From the NCBI RefSeq assembly GCF_034932105.1, contig NZ_JAYGIG010000115.1, forward strand, positions 1 to 64,000: a stretch of 64,000 bases of DNA. The letters are read 5' to 3'. The position numbers and the translations under genes are program-made. Below are positions 34,454 to 43,666 of this stretch, in pieces. Origin of the DNA: Leptothoe sp034932105 (lineage in GTDB: Bacteria > Cyanobacteriota > Cyanobacteriia > Phormidesmidales > Phormidesmidaceae). How positions within the stretch are numbered: position 1 is the stretch's first letter; each line of letters begins with the position of its first letter. A model generated the notes under the pieces. That model searched no databases and was not told where the DNA came from. It saw only the letters and a list, made by a program, of their open reading frames with translations.

Positions 34454-37400
34454 TTAGACACCGACCGCGTTGGCTAGGGTATCCAATAGCATTTGCTCAC
34501 GGTAAGGCTTCGAGAAGTATGAATTGGCCCCTAACTTCATCGCTAGTTTACGGTGCTTCTCCCCGGTACGGGATGTCAGCATCGTAATGGGCACCTGGGA
34601 GCAACGATTGTGGGAGCGCAGTTTTGCCAAGAATCCATAGCCATCTAGACGCGGCATTTCAATGTCGCAAACAATCGCATTAATATCTAATCCAGCATCC
34701 AATTTCTCTAAAGCATCGAGACCATCCTTGGCCTGAGTCACGCGATACCCATGTTTCTCCAGGGTTAGTGCCAGTAACCGTCGCACATTAACCGAGTCAT
34801 CCACCACCAAAATCGTTGGCTGCTGGGATACCTTGGCCATATTAGGCTGCAGGTCACTGAGCTTACCGCTGAGTAGGGGGTTTCCATACAGTACCGCCGC
34901 TTCTTTGATATTGGACCCTTCACAACTCAATACCCAGCGGATAAATTCTGGTGCATTCAGCAGGGGGACCACCTGGCCATCCCCAAAGATGGTGCAGTTG
35001 TTAAATCCGGCTGGCATGGGAACCGTGCCTTCCACCCGCCGGAGGGCCACTTCTTGATCTCCCCATGAGCGGTCGATCTGCAACCCAAATGACTGGTCGT
35101 TGTAACGGAAAATCAGCACCGTTGGCACCGTCACATTGGCACTCATTTCCAAACTTTCGATGTGGCGAGCACAGTTAAAGGCCAACCACTTAGCCATGCG
35201 AATCAGGCGAACTACCTGGCCACCGCGGGTAAACATCTCGCGACCACCATCCTGGTAAATATCTTCATTGGCCACCACCGTGATTTCCTGAAGATTATCC
35301 GTTGGTATGGCCATGGGCAGACGATTACTCTCGACCAACAACACCCGGGTCACAGATAGGGTGTAGGGCACCGAAATGGTAAATGTTGACCCCTGGCCTG
35401 CCTGGGTCGCCACACTGATATCGCCGCGAATGTCTTCTAGATTGTTGCGGACCACATCCATCCCCACCCCACGCCCAGACAGCGCAGTCACCTGGCTAGC
35501 TGTACTAAAGCCAGGCTCAAAAATTAGGGAGAGCAAATCAGTTTCACTCGCTGTGGCCAACAACGATTCATCCAGCCCCATTTCTTGGGCCCGGGCCCGA
35601 ATCTTGTCTAGGGGAATGCCGCGACCGTCGTCGCGAATGGTGATGATTGTGCGGCTGCTTCGCTGCTGGGCGGTGATGGTAATGGTGCCCTGTTCTGATT
35701 TGCCAGCGGCTCGGCGGTCATCTGGCGTCTCGATGCCATGATCAAAGGCATTGCGCAAAATGTGCATCAATGGATCGTTCAAGGACTCTAGGATATTGCG
35801 ATCCAACAGGGTTTTGTCCCCTTCCACCTTCAGCTCAACTGGCTTACCAAACTCTAGGGATAGTTCACGCAATGCCCGAGGGAAGCGATTGGTAATGTCC
35901 GATAGGGGCCGCATCCGCAACTTGTTGAGATTGCGCTGGAGTAAACGTGTAGTGCGCTGTAAATTACGCGATGACTGCTCGGCCATATCCACACTAATTT
36001 CAAGATCGTCGGCCACCTCTCGCAGCCTGACGGCCGTTTCCATAATGTCGCGGAAGGGCAAATGACGCTCGTCATAGCGATCCATTTCTAGGGCATCAAA
36101 CCCAGATGTACTGGAGGCAGAGTCTTCGTGGATTGTCAGGGCAGGCCTGGCCGCCCCGGTAGGGTCCTTTGCCGGCGGTAGCATCAGCTGGTTATCACTG
36201 GCGGTTTTATCATAGGCGTCCCGCAGATCTTCCTCCGATTCTTCTAGGGAACGTAGCCGCTCGTTAAGCAGCTTAACCAAGGTTCTTAGGCGCTTTACTT
36301 CACTGTCGAGGCGATGACGCTCAATGGTCAGATCGCCGAAGTAGTCGTTGAGCTCGTTCAGCTGCCGCACCGACACCCGCACCGTGGTGTCTTGATCGGC
36401 CTCTGTGCCTACCTTAGCTTCAGTTGCTGGCTGACTTGAGAGGCGAAACTCCGCCTGGGGTGGGCTTTGCTCATGTGCCCCTGTTTCCCACACAGGGCTA
36501 ACGGCCTGCACCTGCGATGGAAACACATCGGTGTCTGGGGGGTGAACGTTAGTCGGTGAAATCACCTCTGTCAGCTGGATGACTTCATCTGGGGATAGAA
36601 AGTCTGCTGACTGACCAAAAATGTCCTGGTCAGCGGGTATGCTTTCTGCCTGGGCTAGGAGAGCGGCCCAATCCTCGTCTGAAGTTTGTTCTACTGATAG
36701 GATATCGTCTAGGTTTTGGGGGTTGCTAACTGGAGGGAAGTCGTTGGATGGGGCTTGGCCACTCTCCCCCGGGAGAATCTCGAAACTCAATCCGGTTAGG
36801 GCGACGGGAAGCTGTTCAACCTGGCCCGCTAAGATCAGGCTTTGGGACTGCCGCCATGCATCTAGGGCAGCTTGGGCCACTTCCATGGACTGGGCCTCAT
36901 TTGCCGTCCCCATTGCCTGCTCTACGGATACGCATAGCTCACAAAAGGCTGGCAGCTGTAGCATTTCCCCCAGACCGCCCAGTTCCTGGGCGAGGATAGT
37001 GACTTCTTCCCGTAGTAGTTGAGGTATCTGACTAGAGATGGCCGTGTCTAGGCGAATTAGACACCCTTCTACTTCGGTACTAAATAGTACCGGAATAATA
37101 TCCTGGTTTTCATCGGACGACAGTAGACTATTTTCGTCCTCAAGATCAGCTTCTCCCAAAATGTCGTAAAGCTGTTCAAAAATAGGCATGGCTGTACTAC
37201 TCAGCCATGGTTCTTCCGGTTCACTGCGGTTGCGATCGCAATCAATTACCCGCCGCAACACATCTATCGCCGACAGTAATAGCCGCTCCAAATTGTCATC
37301 AATAACCAGCTTATCCCGCTGAATTTTGAGCACCTTTAACGAATCTTCCAGGCGATGGGAAAATTCACTCAGAAGGACATATCCCATCATGGCCGCCCCC

Positions 37401-37558
37401 CCTTTAATAGAATGGGCAGCGCGCAGGGCAGCATTGATGCTGTCTTGCAGTACACCTTTATGGGCTAGGTCCAATAAGGACCCGTCTAAAGTCTGCAGAT
37501 ATTCATCAGCTTCATCGAGAAACTGAAGCTTAATCTCAAGTTCTTTATCCATTGCCAT
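34454..37558 (-). CDS. Hybrid CheA-type histidine kinase with response-regulator domain
   Basis: Order of domains: N-terminal Hpt with phosphorylatable His near residue 49 (AAHSIKGGAAMMG), a long acidic linker (about 120-400), helical dimerisation region, kinase domain with DPLMHILRNAFDHGIE (N box), IRDDGRGIP (G1) and GRGVGMDVV (G2), a CheW-like domain, and a C-terminal receiver with its Asp near 963 (NAIVCDIEMPRLDGYGF). This is the CheA-REC layout of cyanobacterial PixL/HmpE-type kinases controlling type IV pili. It is the last gene of the operon. I start it at 37558; the frame continues to 37612 without a good site. Confidence 0.93.
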   Translation of the reverse strand: MAMDKELEIKLQFLDEADEYLQTLDGSLLDLAHKGVLQDSINAALRAAHSIKGGAAMMGYVLLSEFSHRLEDSLKVLKIQRDKLVIDDNLERLLLSAIDVLRRVIDCDRNRSEPEEPWLSSTAMPIFEQLYDILGEADLEDENSLLSSDENQDIIPVLFSTEVEGCLIRLDTAISSQIPQLLREEVTILAQELGGLGEMLQLPAFCELCVSVEQAMGTANEAQSMEVAQAALDAWRQSQSLILAGQVEQLPVALTGLSFEILPGESGQAPSNDFPPVSNPQNLDDILSVEQTSDEDWAALLAQAESIPADQDIFGQSADFLSPDEVIQLTEVISPTNVHPPDTDVFPSQVQAVSPVWETGAHEQSPPQAEFRLSSQPATEAKVGTEADQDTTVRVSVRQLNELNDYFGDLTIERHRLDSEVKRLRTLVKLLNERLRSLEESEEDLRDAYDKTASDNQLMLPPAKDPTGAARPALTIHEDSASSTSGFDALEMDRYDERHLPFRDIMETAVRLREVADDLEISVDMAEQSSRNLQRTTRLLQRNLNKLRMRPLSDITNRFPRALRELSLEFGKPVELKVEGDKTLLDRNILESLNDPLMHILRNAFDHGIETPDDRRAAGKSEQGTITITAQQRSSRTIITIRDDGRGIPLDKIRARAQEMGLDESLLATASETDLLSLIFEPGFSTASQVTALSGRGVGMDVVRNNLEDIRGDISVATQAGQGSTFTISVPYTLSVTRVLLVESNRLPMAIPTDNLQEITVVANEDIYQDGGREMFTRGGQVVRLIRMAKWLAFNCARHIESLEMSANVTVPTVLIFRYNDQSFGLQIDRSWGDQEVALRRVEGTVPMPAGFNNCTIFGDGQVVPLLNAPEFIRWVLSCEGSNIKEAAVLYGNPLLSGKLSDLQPNMAKVSQQPTILVVDDSVNVRRLLALTLEKHGYRVTQAKDGLDALEKLDAGLDINAIVCDIEMPRLDGYGFLAKLRSHNRCSQVPITMLTSRTGEKHRKLAMKLGANSYFSKPYREQMLLDTLANAVGV

Positions 37559-37650
37559 GACATTGCACCTGTTGCATACCTGTCTTATGTGACTGCCTAT
37601 TGCCCGATCCAACGTAGACGCCCTGATGATTCAAGCGTCCTGCGAGAGCC

Positions 37651-40600
37651 TTATTCATCTACCTTAAAGGCAGCCATGGACAGTTCCAGCTCCTTAGCCA
37701 CTGTCACTGTCTGCTTCAACGCATCCGAAACAGCCTTAGACGAGCTGGACGTGCGTTCAGATACCAACGAGATTTCCTGCATTAAGGTAGATACATCCGC
37801 TGCTGTTTCTACCTGGGAAACCGTTGCTGCAGAAATCGTCTGCACCAGGGCATCAATTTGTTGGGACACTTCCATCATTCGCGTCAGGCTCTGCTTCGCT
37901 TCGTCCACCCGACGAGTGCCTTCAACGACTTGAGAGGTACTACTTTCGATAGCTTCCACCACATCGGCGGTCTCTCGCTGAATACTGTCCACAATCCGCT
38001 CAATATCTTGAGTGGCCGCCGCTGAACGCGCCGCTAGTTCCCCCACCTCTTCAGCAACCGCCGCAAAACCCTGACCCTCTTCTCCAGCCCGGGCTGCTTC
38101 AATACCGGCATTAATGGCTAGCAAATTTGTCTGGGTAGCAATTTGGTTAATTAGGGAAACAACCTTAGAAATCTGTTGGGAAGATTCTCCTAGCCGCTTT
38201 ACCTTCTTAGCCGTTTCCCCTACGGTTGTGCGGAGAGCCAAAATATTTTGCACCGTCAGATCCATGGCAGCACCGCCGGTTTCAGCCGTTTGCGAAGCTT
38301 CACGGGCCACCACCGCCGCCTGCTGTGCCCGATCCGCGGCATGGGTAATCGCCATGGTCATAGTTTCCACAGAATCCAACGTTTTAGTTGTTCGCTCCGC
38401 TTGTTTTAAGGCATCTTCAGCTAGGGCCTCCATCGCAGCTTCGTTATCCCCCAGGGACGTATTTACCTGGACCGCTGAAGTTTTTACCTGAGTCACAATT
38501 TGACGCAAACTCTCAATGATGGCATTGAAAAAGTCGGCAACCGTACCAATTTCTCCTGCCGAAACATCAGCCCGCACGGTCAAGTCACCTCTGGCAGCTC
38601 CTTCTACATCATCTAAAAGACTCAGTAGTTCCATTTGAAGAGTCTCTTGACGCTGTCGTCGTTCCTCAGATAGGGCCTCTGCTTCTAACTGGGCCTGCTG
38701 TTTCTGGTTGAATAGACCCATTTGCTCGACAGATAAACCAACCTGTAGGGCAGCCTGTTTAAAGAAGCTGATGTCTAACTCGCTCCAATTCCGTGGACCG
38801 GAGCATTGGTGGGCCACCAGCAAACCGAGCAGTTCTCCATTTTCCACAATGACAATGGGGGCCACCAAATTAGCTTGGACTTTAAAGGGTTTTAGCTGCC
38901 CTAGATGACAGGCGGTTAAGCCAGCCTCAAAAATGTTGTTGGTTACCTGCACCCGCCCCTGACGATATTTGTCGACATAGTTGTTGGCAAAACATGGGTC
39001 ATTAATGTTAGCTCCGAGGGCTGCGGGCCAGCCCATGGCAACGGATTCCGATACAATCTCACCGCTCCAGTCCTCATTAAAGCGGTAGACTACGACCCGA
39101 TCCGCCTCAATTGCCTTGCGAATCTCATTGACTGCAATGCTAAAGATGCGATCTTGATCAATATTATTTTTCCGCAGGTCACTGGTTAGGCTAGCTAGCT
39201 GGCTAGATCGTCGAGCCGCTTCCTCTTGAATACTCGCCTGGTTTATCAGGGTGCCTTCAGACTGTGCCACCTTAGCGGTTAAATCGTTAAAGGCCGCCGC
39301 CAGCTGGCCGACTTCGTCACTGGCAAACACATCGGCTTTTATCTGACGATTACCCCCAGAAAAGGCCTCAGTAGCCTGCTGAAGGCGCTTAATTGGGCTG
39401 GCAACGGCGCGTCCCAACAGCTGGGCCAACAAGATATCAGCCAAAATTGCCAGCAATACAATTGCAAACTGAATCTGCAAACTTCTATTGATCAGTGTCT
39501 GGAGATTAGATTCTGATGTCCCGCGCACTAAAACACCAATCGGTTCACCGTTGATGTCATCCAGTGTTTTGGCAGACATTGCGTAGGCACTGCCACCAGG
39601 TTCCACGAGGCGTGTTGATACAGCCTTGCCTTGATTTTGGACGGCAAGGTTCAGGATTGCCTCATCATAAATTTCTTCACCGAGCTCAATCTCATCCTCA
39701 CCTTCATCCAAATCGGCCGATGCAGCTAACTGAAATGTATCATTCCCATCGAATAGGTAAATCGCATCGTAACCAGTACCAAATACCTGGACACTCGTTT
39801 CAACGATAGTTGATTTACCGTTGACAACATCACCCGCAATTAACACCCCAACCAACTCATCAGGCTTGTTTTGGGCAAACACTGGAGTGGCCACATAGCG
39901 AATTAGGGCGGTGTCTCCCTCCGTTGATAGCTCAAAGTTTTGGCGCTGCAACTCGCTACGCTCAACTAGACCGTTTAATTTGAGCTGCTGCTTTTGGGAC
40001 ACAACCCGGGACACTAAGTCGTAGGGATTAAACTCTTCGCCAGTGCGATCAGTTTGGGCATTAACGATGATTTTGCCATCGATCCCAACCAGGGTGGCAT
40101 ATTCAATATTACGGGCCTCAATTTCCCCTTGCAAAATCTTACGAACGGTAGAGCGCTGTTCGCTGCTTACTTCATCAGGCTGTTTGGCAATGCCTTCGGC
40201 TAGCTCCACAATTGCCGTATTTTCGGACTGTCCCCGAAAACCAAACCCCATTTGGTTAACTTTGATGCTGTATTGAATATCCATGACTGATAGTTCAGCC
40301 GCAGCCTGCTTCAATAACTGCTGACGCGCCCCACTAATAATTAATAGTGATCCTGCTCCCACTAGGCCAATAACCGAAATAACCTCTGATGAAATTAGAC
40401 CAATTAGCTGTTTGCTACTAACGGGAAGGTCGTAGAACCACTGCAGGAAATCGCCGCTCTTTGAAATAGTTAGATTTTCAGTGGCATAGCGTCCCTCTCC
40501 CTGGCTATATCGAACGCCTCGGCAGGACATGACGTCCTTCTCGGAGGACTCTGCTGGCATCTCTTTCGGGGCAGCAGCATTCGCTGGTACGGGGAGTTCA

Positions 40601-40875
40601 ACGTTTGGGGCGACATCGTTTGTAACTGCCGCCGCTGTATTCCGGCGACTAAGGGCTGCAATCTCTTCTAACTGGGCAGACAGCTCCAGGGTTGGCTGCT
40701 GTTCTTTTCCGTTGTACGGCTCTTTGCTATTGTTCTCAATGTCGCCTAACGCTTTCATGACGGCACCTTCTAATGGGGGTGGGGTGGCGGAGTCTGCTGG
40801 ATTGGCAGACCCTGCCGCTGCGCTGACCTTAGGATTAGGCTCAGCATTTGAGTTTGTACCAACATCCATGGTCAT
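37651..40875 (-). CDS. Methyl-accepting chemotaxis/phototaxis receptor with GAF domain (PilJ/PixJ type)
   Basis: About 150 polar N-terminal residues precede a membrane segment (LIGLISSEVISVIGLVGAGSLLII). A periplasmic sensor region (about 185-465) and a second membrane segment follow, then HAMP, one GAF domain (about 570-720) and the MCP signalling tip (NLLAINAGIEAARAGEEGQGF). The GAF has both cysteines of DXCF cyanobacteriochromes: DPCF near residue 626 and ACHLGQL near 654, plus ANLVAPI. So it may bind a bilin and sense light, although similar GAFs in PilJ homologues are not all proven photoreceptors. Start region RBS is weak. Between cheW and cheA in one operon. Confidence 0.92.
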   Translation of the reverse strand: MTMDVGTNSNAEPNPKVSAAAGSANPADSATPPPLEGAVMKALGDIENNSKEPYNGKEQQPTLELSAQLEEIAALSRRNTAAAVTNDVAPNVELPVPANAAAPKEMPAESSEKDVMSCRGVRYSQGEGRYATENLTISKSGDFLQWFYDLPVSSKQLIGLISSEVISVIGLVGAGSLLIISGARQQLLKQAAAELSVMDIQYSIKVNQMGFGFRGQSENTAIVELAEGIAKQPDEVSSEQRSTVRKILQGEIEARNIEYATLVGIDGKIIVNAQTDRTGEEFNPYDLVSRVVSQKQQLKLNGLVERSELQRQNFELSTEGDTALIRYVATPVFAQNKPDELVGVLIAGDVVNGKSTIVETSVQVFGTGYDAIYLFDGNDTFQLAASADLDEGEDEIELGEEIYDEAILNLAVQNQGKAVSTRLVEPGGSAYAMSAKTLDDINGEPIGVLVRGTSESNLQTLINRSLQIQFAIVLLAILADILLAQLLGRAVASPIKRLQQATEAFSGGNRQIKADVFASDEVGQLAAAFNDLTAKVAQSEGTLINQASIQEEAARRSSQLASLTSDLRKNNIDQDRIFSIAVNEIRKAIEADRVVVYRFNEDWSGEIVSESVAMGWPAALGANINDPCFANNYVDKYRQGRVQVTNNIFEAGLTACHLGQLKPFKVQANLVAPIVIVENGELLGLLVAHQCSGPRNWSELDISFFKQAALQVGLSVEQMGLFNQKQQAQLEAEALSEERRQRQETLQMELLSLLDDVEGAARGDLTVRADVSAGEIGTVADFFNAIIESLRQIVTQVKTSAVQVNTSLGDNEAAMEALAEDALKQAERTTKTLDSVETMTMAITHAADRAQQAAVVAREASQTAETGGAAMDLTVQNILALRTTVGETAKKVKRLGESSQQISKVVSLINQIATQTNLLAINAGIEAARAGEEGQGFAAVAEEVGELAARSAAATQDIERIVDSIQRETADVVEAIESSTSQVVEGTRRVDEAKQSLTRMMEVSQQIDALVQTISAATVSQVETAADVSTLMQEISLVSERTSSSSKAVSDALKQTVTVAKELELSMAAFKVDE

Positions 40876-40991
40876 GAGAACTTTCCTTTGGATAGCGTTT
40901 CAATAAAAAGTCGTAGAACGATCAGAACAATTAAATATAATCGGCCAAAGGCGATGACGTTAATTTAGGAAAAGCCTGAAAAATTAAGCCT

Positions 40992-41477
40992 TTAGTTCGA
41001 CTGAAGCACCGAGGACTGTAGCAGGGATTCTACATCTAGAATAAAAATAGTTTCGTCGTTGTGGGTGACGCAGCCTGTCAGGTAAGGCAATATTATGCTG
41101 CTCACGTTATTCGGGGGTGGATGGACCGCTTCCGGAGGGAAGCTCACCATGCCGTCAATTGATTCCACCTGCAGTGCTAAGGGGGTAACACGCCCTTGCA
41201 CCACGATCAGGTTGTGCTGTTGGCTATGGCGATCGGGGATAGGTAATCCTAATAAGCGCACCAAATTAGCCACCCAAAACACGCGCCCACGACGATTGAT
41301 CAGCCCTAAAAGAGCTGCAGGCATATTCGGCATTGCCATTACCCGCCTGGTGGGCAGTACCAACGCTTCTTGCACAGCTTGAGCTGGAAGCATGGCTACC
41401 ACGTTGGTCGCTAGCTGGAATTTCAAAAACGACTTTGCCAGTACGGGACTGTCTTTTTTTAGGGATAGGGCAGACAA
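40992..41477 (-). CDS. CheW-like coupling protein
   Basis: A single CheW domain in 161 residues: VAMLPAQAVQEALVLPTRRVMAMPNMPAALLGLINRRGRVFWVANLVRLLGLP, then LIVVQGRVTPLALQVESIDGMVSF and CVTHNDETIFILDVESLL. It couples the MCP to the CheA kinase in the signalling array. Its position between the CheY and MCP genes matches pixI/hmpC-type genes. Confidence 0.93.
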   Translation of the reverse strand: MSALSLKKDSPVLAKSFLKFQLATNVVAMLPAQAVQEALVLPTRRVMAMPNMPAALLGLINRRGRVFWVANLVRLLGLPIPDRHSQQHNLIVVQGRVTPLALQVESIDGMVSFPPEAVHPPPNNVSSIILPYLTGCVTHNDETIFILDVESLLQSSVLQSN

Positions 41478-41514
41478 AATAATGACCTCATAAATGTGAT
41501 CCTATGCTAACCAT

Positions 41515-41889
41515 CTACAAAACTGACTTAATCACCTTTAATAATTCCTCGCGGTCGAACGGCTTAGTGATGTAAGCGTCTGCCCCTTGCCGCATACCCC
41601 ACAACCGATCAATGGCCTGATCCTTAGACGAACAGATGACCACTGGCACCTTTTCAGTCTCAGGCGAGCGCTTTAGGCTCCGACATAGCTCAAAACCACT
41701 CATCCCAGGCATTACAACGTCTGTCACAATGACATCAGGCTGGCTGGCAATGGCCTTTTCCAAACCTTCTTGAGCCGTCATAGCATGAATAACGCTATAA
41801 CCTTCCTCTTGCAAATAATGACTAATGAGCTCTCTTTCAGAGGGCGTATCTTCCACAATCAGCACTGTAGCCGTTTGAATTACTGTCAT
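41515..41889 (-). CDS. CheY-like response regulator
   Basis: Stand-alone receiver domain of 124 residues: VLIVEDTPSERELISHYLQEEGY (acidic pair), PDVIVTDVVMPGMSGFEL (phosphoacceptor Asp in VTDVVMP), VVICSSKD (Thr/Ser position) and YITKPFDREEL (conserved Lys). It resembles PilH/PixH/HmpB response regulators, which receive phosphate from the operon's CheA. There is no output domain. Confidence 0.94.
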   Translation of the reverse strand: MTVIQTATVLIVEDTPSERELISHYLQEEGYSVIHAMTAQEGLEKAIASQPDVIVTDVVMPGMSGFELCRSLKRSPETEKVPVVICSSKDQAIDRLWGMRQGADAYITKPFDREELLKVIKSVL

Positions 41890-41988
41890 GACCTATTTGG
41901 TATCCCTTAAGTATGTGCCCAATCAACCTCAGTTCATAACAGCGACCATTACAAATCTAAGGCTTATATAACCCAAGTAAATTGATTA

Positions 41989-43113
41989 CTACCTAGACCC
42001 TACAGCTGGTAAGTGCATAAACACCATTTTCAAAAGCTCTGATTGACTAAAAGGCTTTGTCAAATAGCCTGAGGATCTGACTAGTTTGGCTTTAGCACGA
42101 TCAATAAATCCGGTGTTACCTGTCACCATAACAATCGGTGTATTTCTGAAACTTGGGTGTCTACGGAGGAGGGAACAGAGTTCGTAGCCATCCAAGTTAG
42201 GCATGGTGACATCTAGTAGGATTAAATCCGGACGACACCGCATAACCTGCATCAATGCCTTCACTGGGTCATTGATCGGCACGACGTTCAGACTTTTATC
42301 ATTCAGAAATTCTTGAATGGCATTTAAAACCGTTGGACTATCGTCAATACAAGCAATCGTGTAAGTAACTCTGCCAGCATCGGTGGCTGCTGGCATACCC
42401 GATGTGCCCATGGTCTGGGGGTAAACAAGGTCATTCGCAACACCGAGCTGGGAGGCTCCTGACTGGGTGGATAGGCCAGAATTAACCAGGGAATTGTTTG
42501 GGGCTGCGCCAGGGTTGGAGCCGTTTGGCATTGCCGATGTTACTTGTGCAGGTATACCCTGGGATACCGATGGGGACGAAAGCAAACTCTGTCGGCGATT
42601 GCGCTGACAAATTTCCACAATAGGACGCAAATCTAGCTGACAGAGGACCGGATATTCCCCAATATCATCTAGCCCTAGCAAATCATAACTACCTTCCTGC
42701 ACACCCAAAAAAGACTCAATTACCTCAATAGCCATGGCGCGGATCAGATCACTAGCCTGCTCTGGCGTTAGGTGAGACTGCTCTACCAGCCAGCTGATCG
42801 CTTGGTAGTCTGGAGTCAGAGGCGCTCGCTTAGGGGACTGTTCAAACATCAGTCGCAGCTGCACACGGACAGCGCCCACCAAGGTGGAAATCTCATTACT
42901 AAAGGACTGGAGGTGACGATCCAGGCGATCAAAGGGCGCATTCGTATCGGTAGCAAAGTTTAGTTTGCCTTGGTTCAGGAAAAGCGACCATGAGTTATCC
43001 CCTGAGTACAACTTGAAGTGACCACTCACCTGACGACTAATCAGTTGAGCTAAAAAGCTTAGAGGATGTAACTTCTGGGTTGCACCATAACCCACGATCG
43101 AACGACTGTTCAT
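41989..43113 (-). CDS. PatA-type response regulator (PATAN domain plus receiver)
   Basis: The N-terminal ~170 residues look like the DUF4388/PATAN domain (LSFLAQLISRQVSGHFKLYSGDNSWSLFLNQGKL, YQAISWLVEQSHLTPEQA). A Ser/Pro/Gly/Asn-rich linker (about 195-250) is followed by a C-terminal receiver with TIACIDDSPTVLN, DLILLDVTMPNLDGYEL, IVMVTGN and YLTKPFSQSELL. This is the PixG/HmpA/PatA family; such regulators interact with the type IV pilus motors. It is the first gene of the five-gene operon, with the promoter expected in 43114-43300. Confidence 0.92.
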   Translation of the reverse strand: MNSRSIVGYGATQKLHPLSFLAQLISRQVSGHFKLYSGDNSWSLFLNQGKLNFATDTNAPFDRLDRHLQSFSNEISTLVGAVRVQLRLMFEQSPKRAPLTPDYQAISWLVEQSHLTPEQASDLIRAMAIEVIESFLGVQEGSYDLLGLDDIGEYPVLCQLDLRPIVEICQRNRRQSLLSSPSVSQGIPAQVTSAMPNGSNPGAAPNNSLVNSGLSTQSGASQLGVANDLVYPQTMGTSGMPAATDAGRVTYTIACIDDSPTVLNAIQEFLNDKSLNVVPINDPVKALMQVMRCRPDLILLDVTMPNLDGYELCSLLRRHPSFRNTPIVMVTGNTGFIDRAKAKLVRSSGYLTKPFSQSELLKMVFMHLPAVGSR

Positions 43114-43666
43114 AACTGAGTACTTAACTATACAGTAAAAATCTAAAACCCTTTTGGGCTAATAGACCAAAGCAATGGATAATAACCATGGTGCATATTG
43201 GTCGTGAAAAAGGTATATAAACTCTCGACTGACTAACCATACAAATGGTTTCCTAGTCATAGAGCGTAGATGCAGGCGTAAATAGGAATACGTTTACACG
43301 TTTATGTAACTATGAAAAAATTCTATCAATCAACCTTCAGTCCGGACTATGTTCTGTAAAAAGTTCGACTTACTTTAATCATTGGTCAAAGATAAATATT
43401 TTCAAAACATCTACTCAAAAGGGTTTCGAGTGTACAAGTACCTCATTGTAAGTTTCTAAGCCTACCTTAAGAATACCAGTAAATTTGTCCGTACTTAAAC
43501 GAAGTCTTGATAAAGAAAACCAGTTTAAGATAATAGTGCCCTCAACATTTTTATTAACAGACTCGATTAAGGTGTTCACGATATTGTTTCCGGTTTAGGA
43601 AGATGTGGATGCCCTAAATTGGGGGTGATCCTGCCATTGGTACAATAATGGCATTGGCCAGAGGAC
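43114..43666. other. 550-bp intergenic region between chemosensory operon and bcsA
   Basis: AT-rich, no gene seen. It must contain the promoter of the chemosensory operon, but no convincing -10/-35 pair or riboswitch was identified. Confidence 0.45.
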
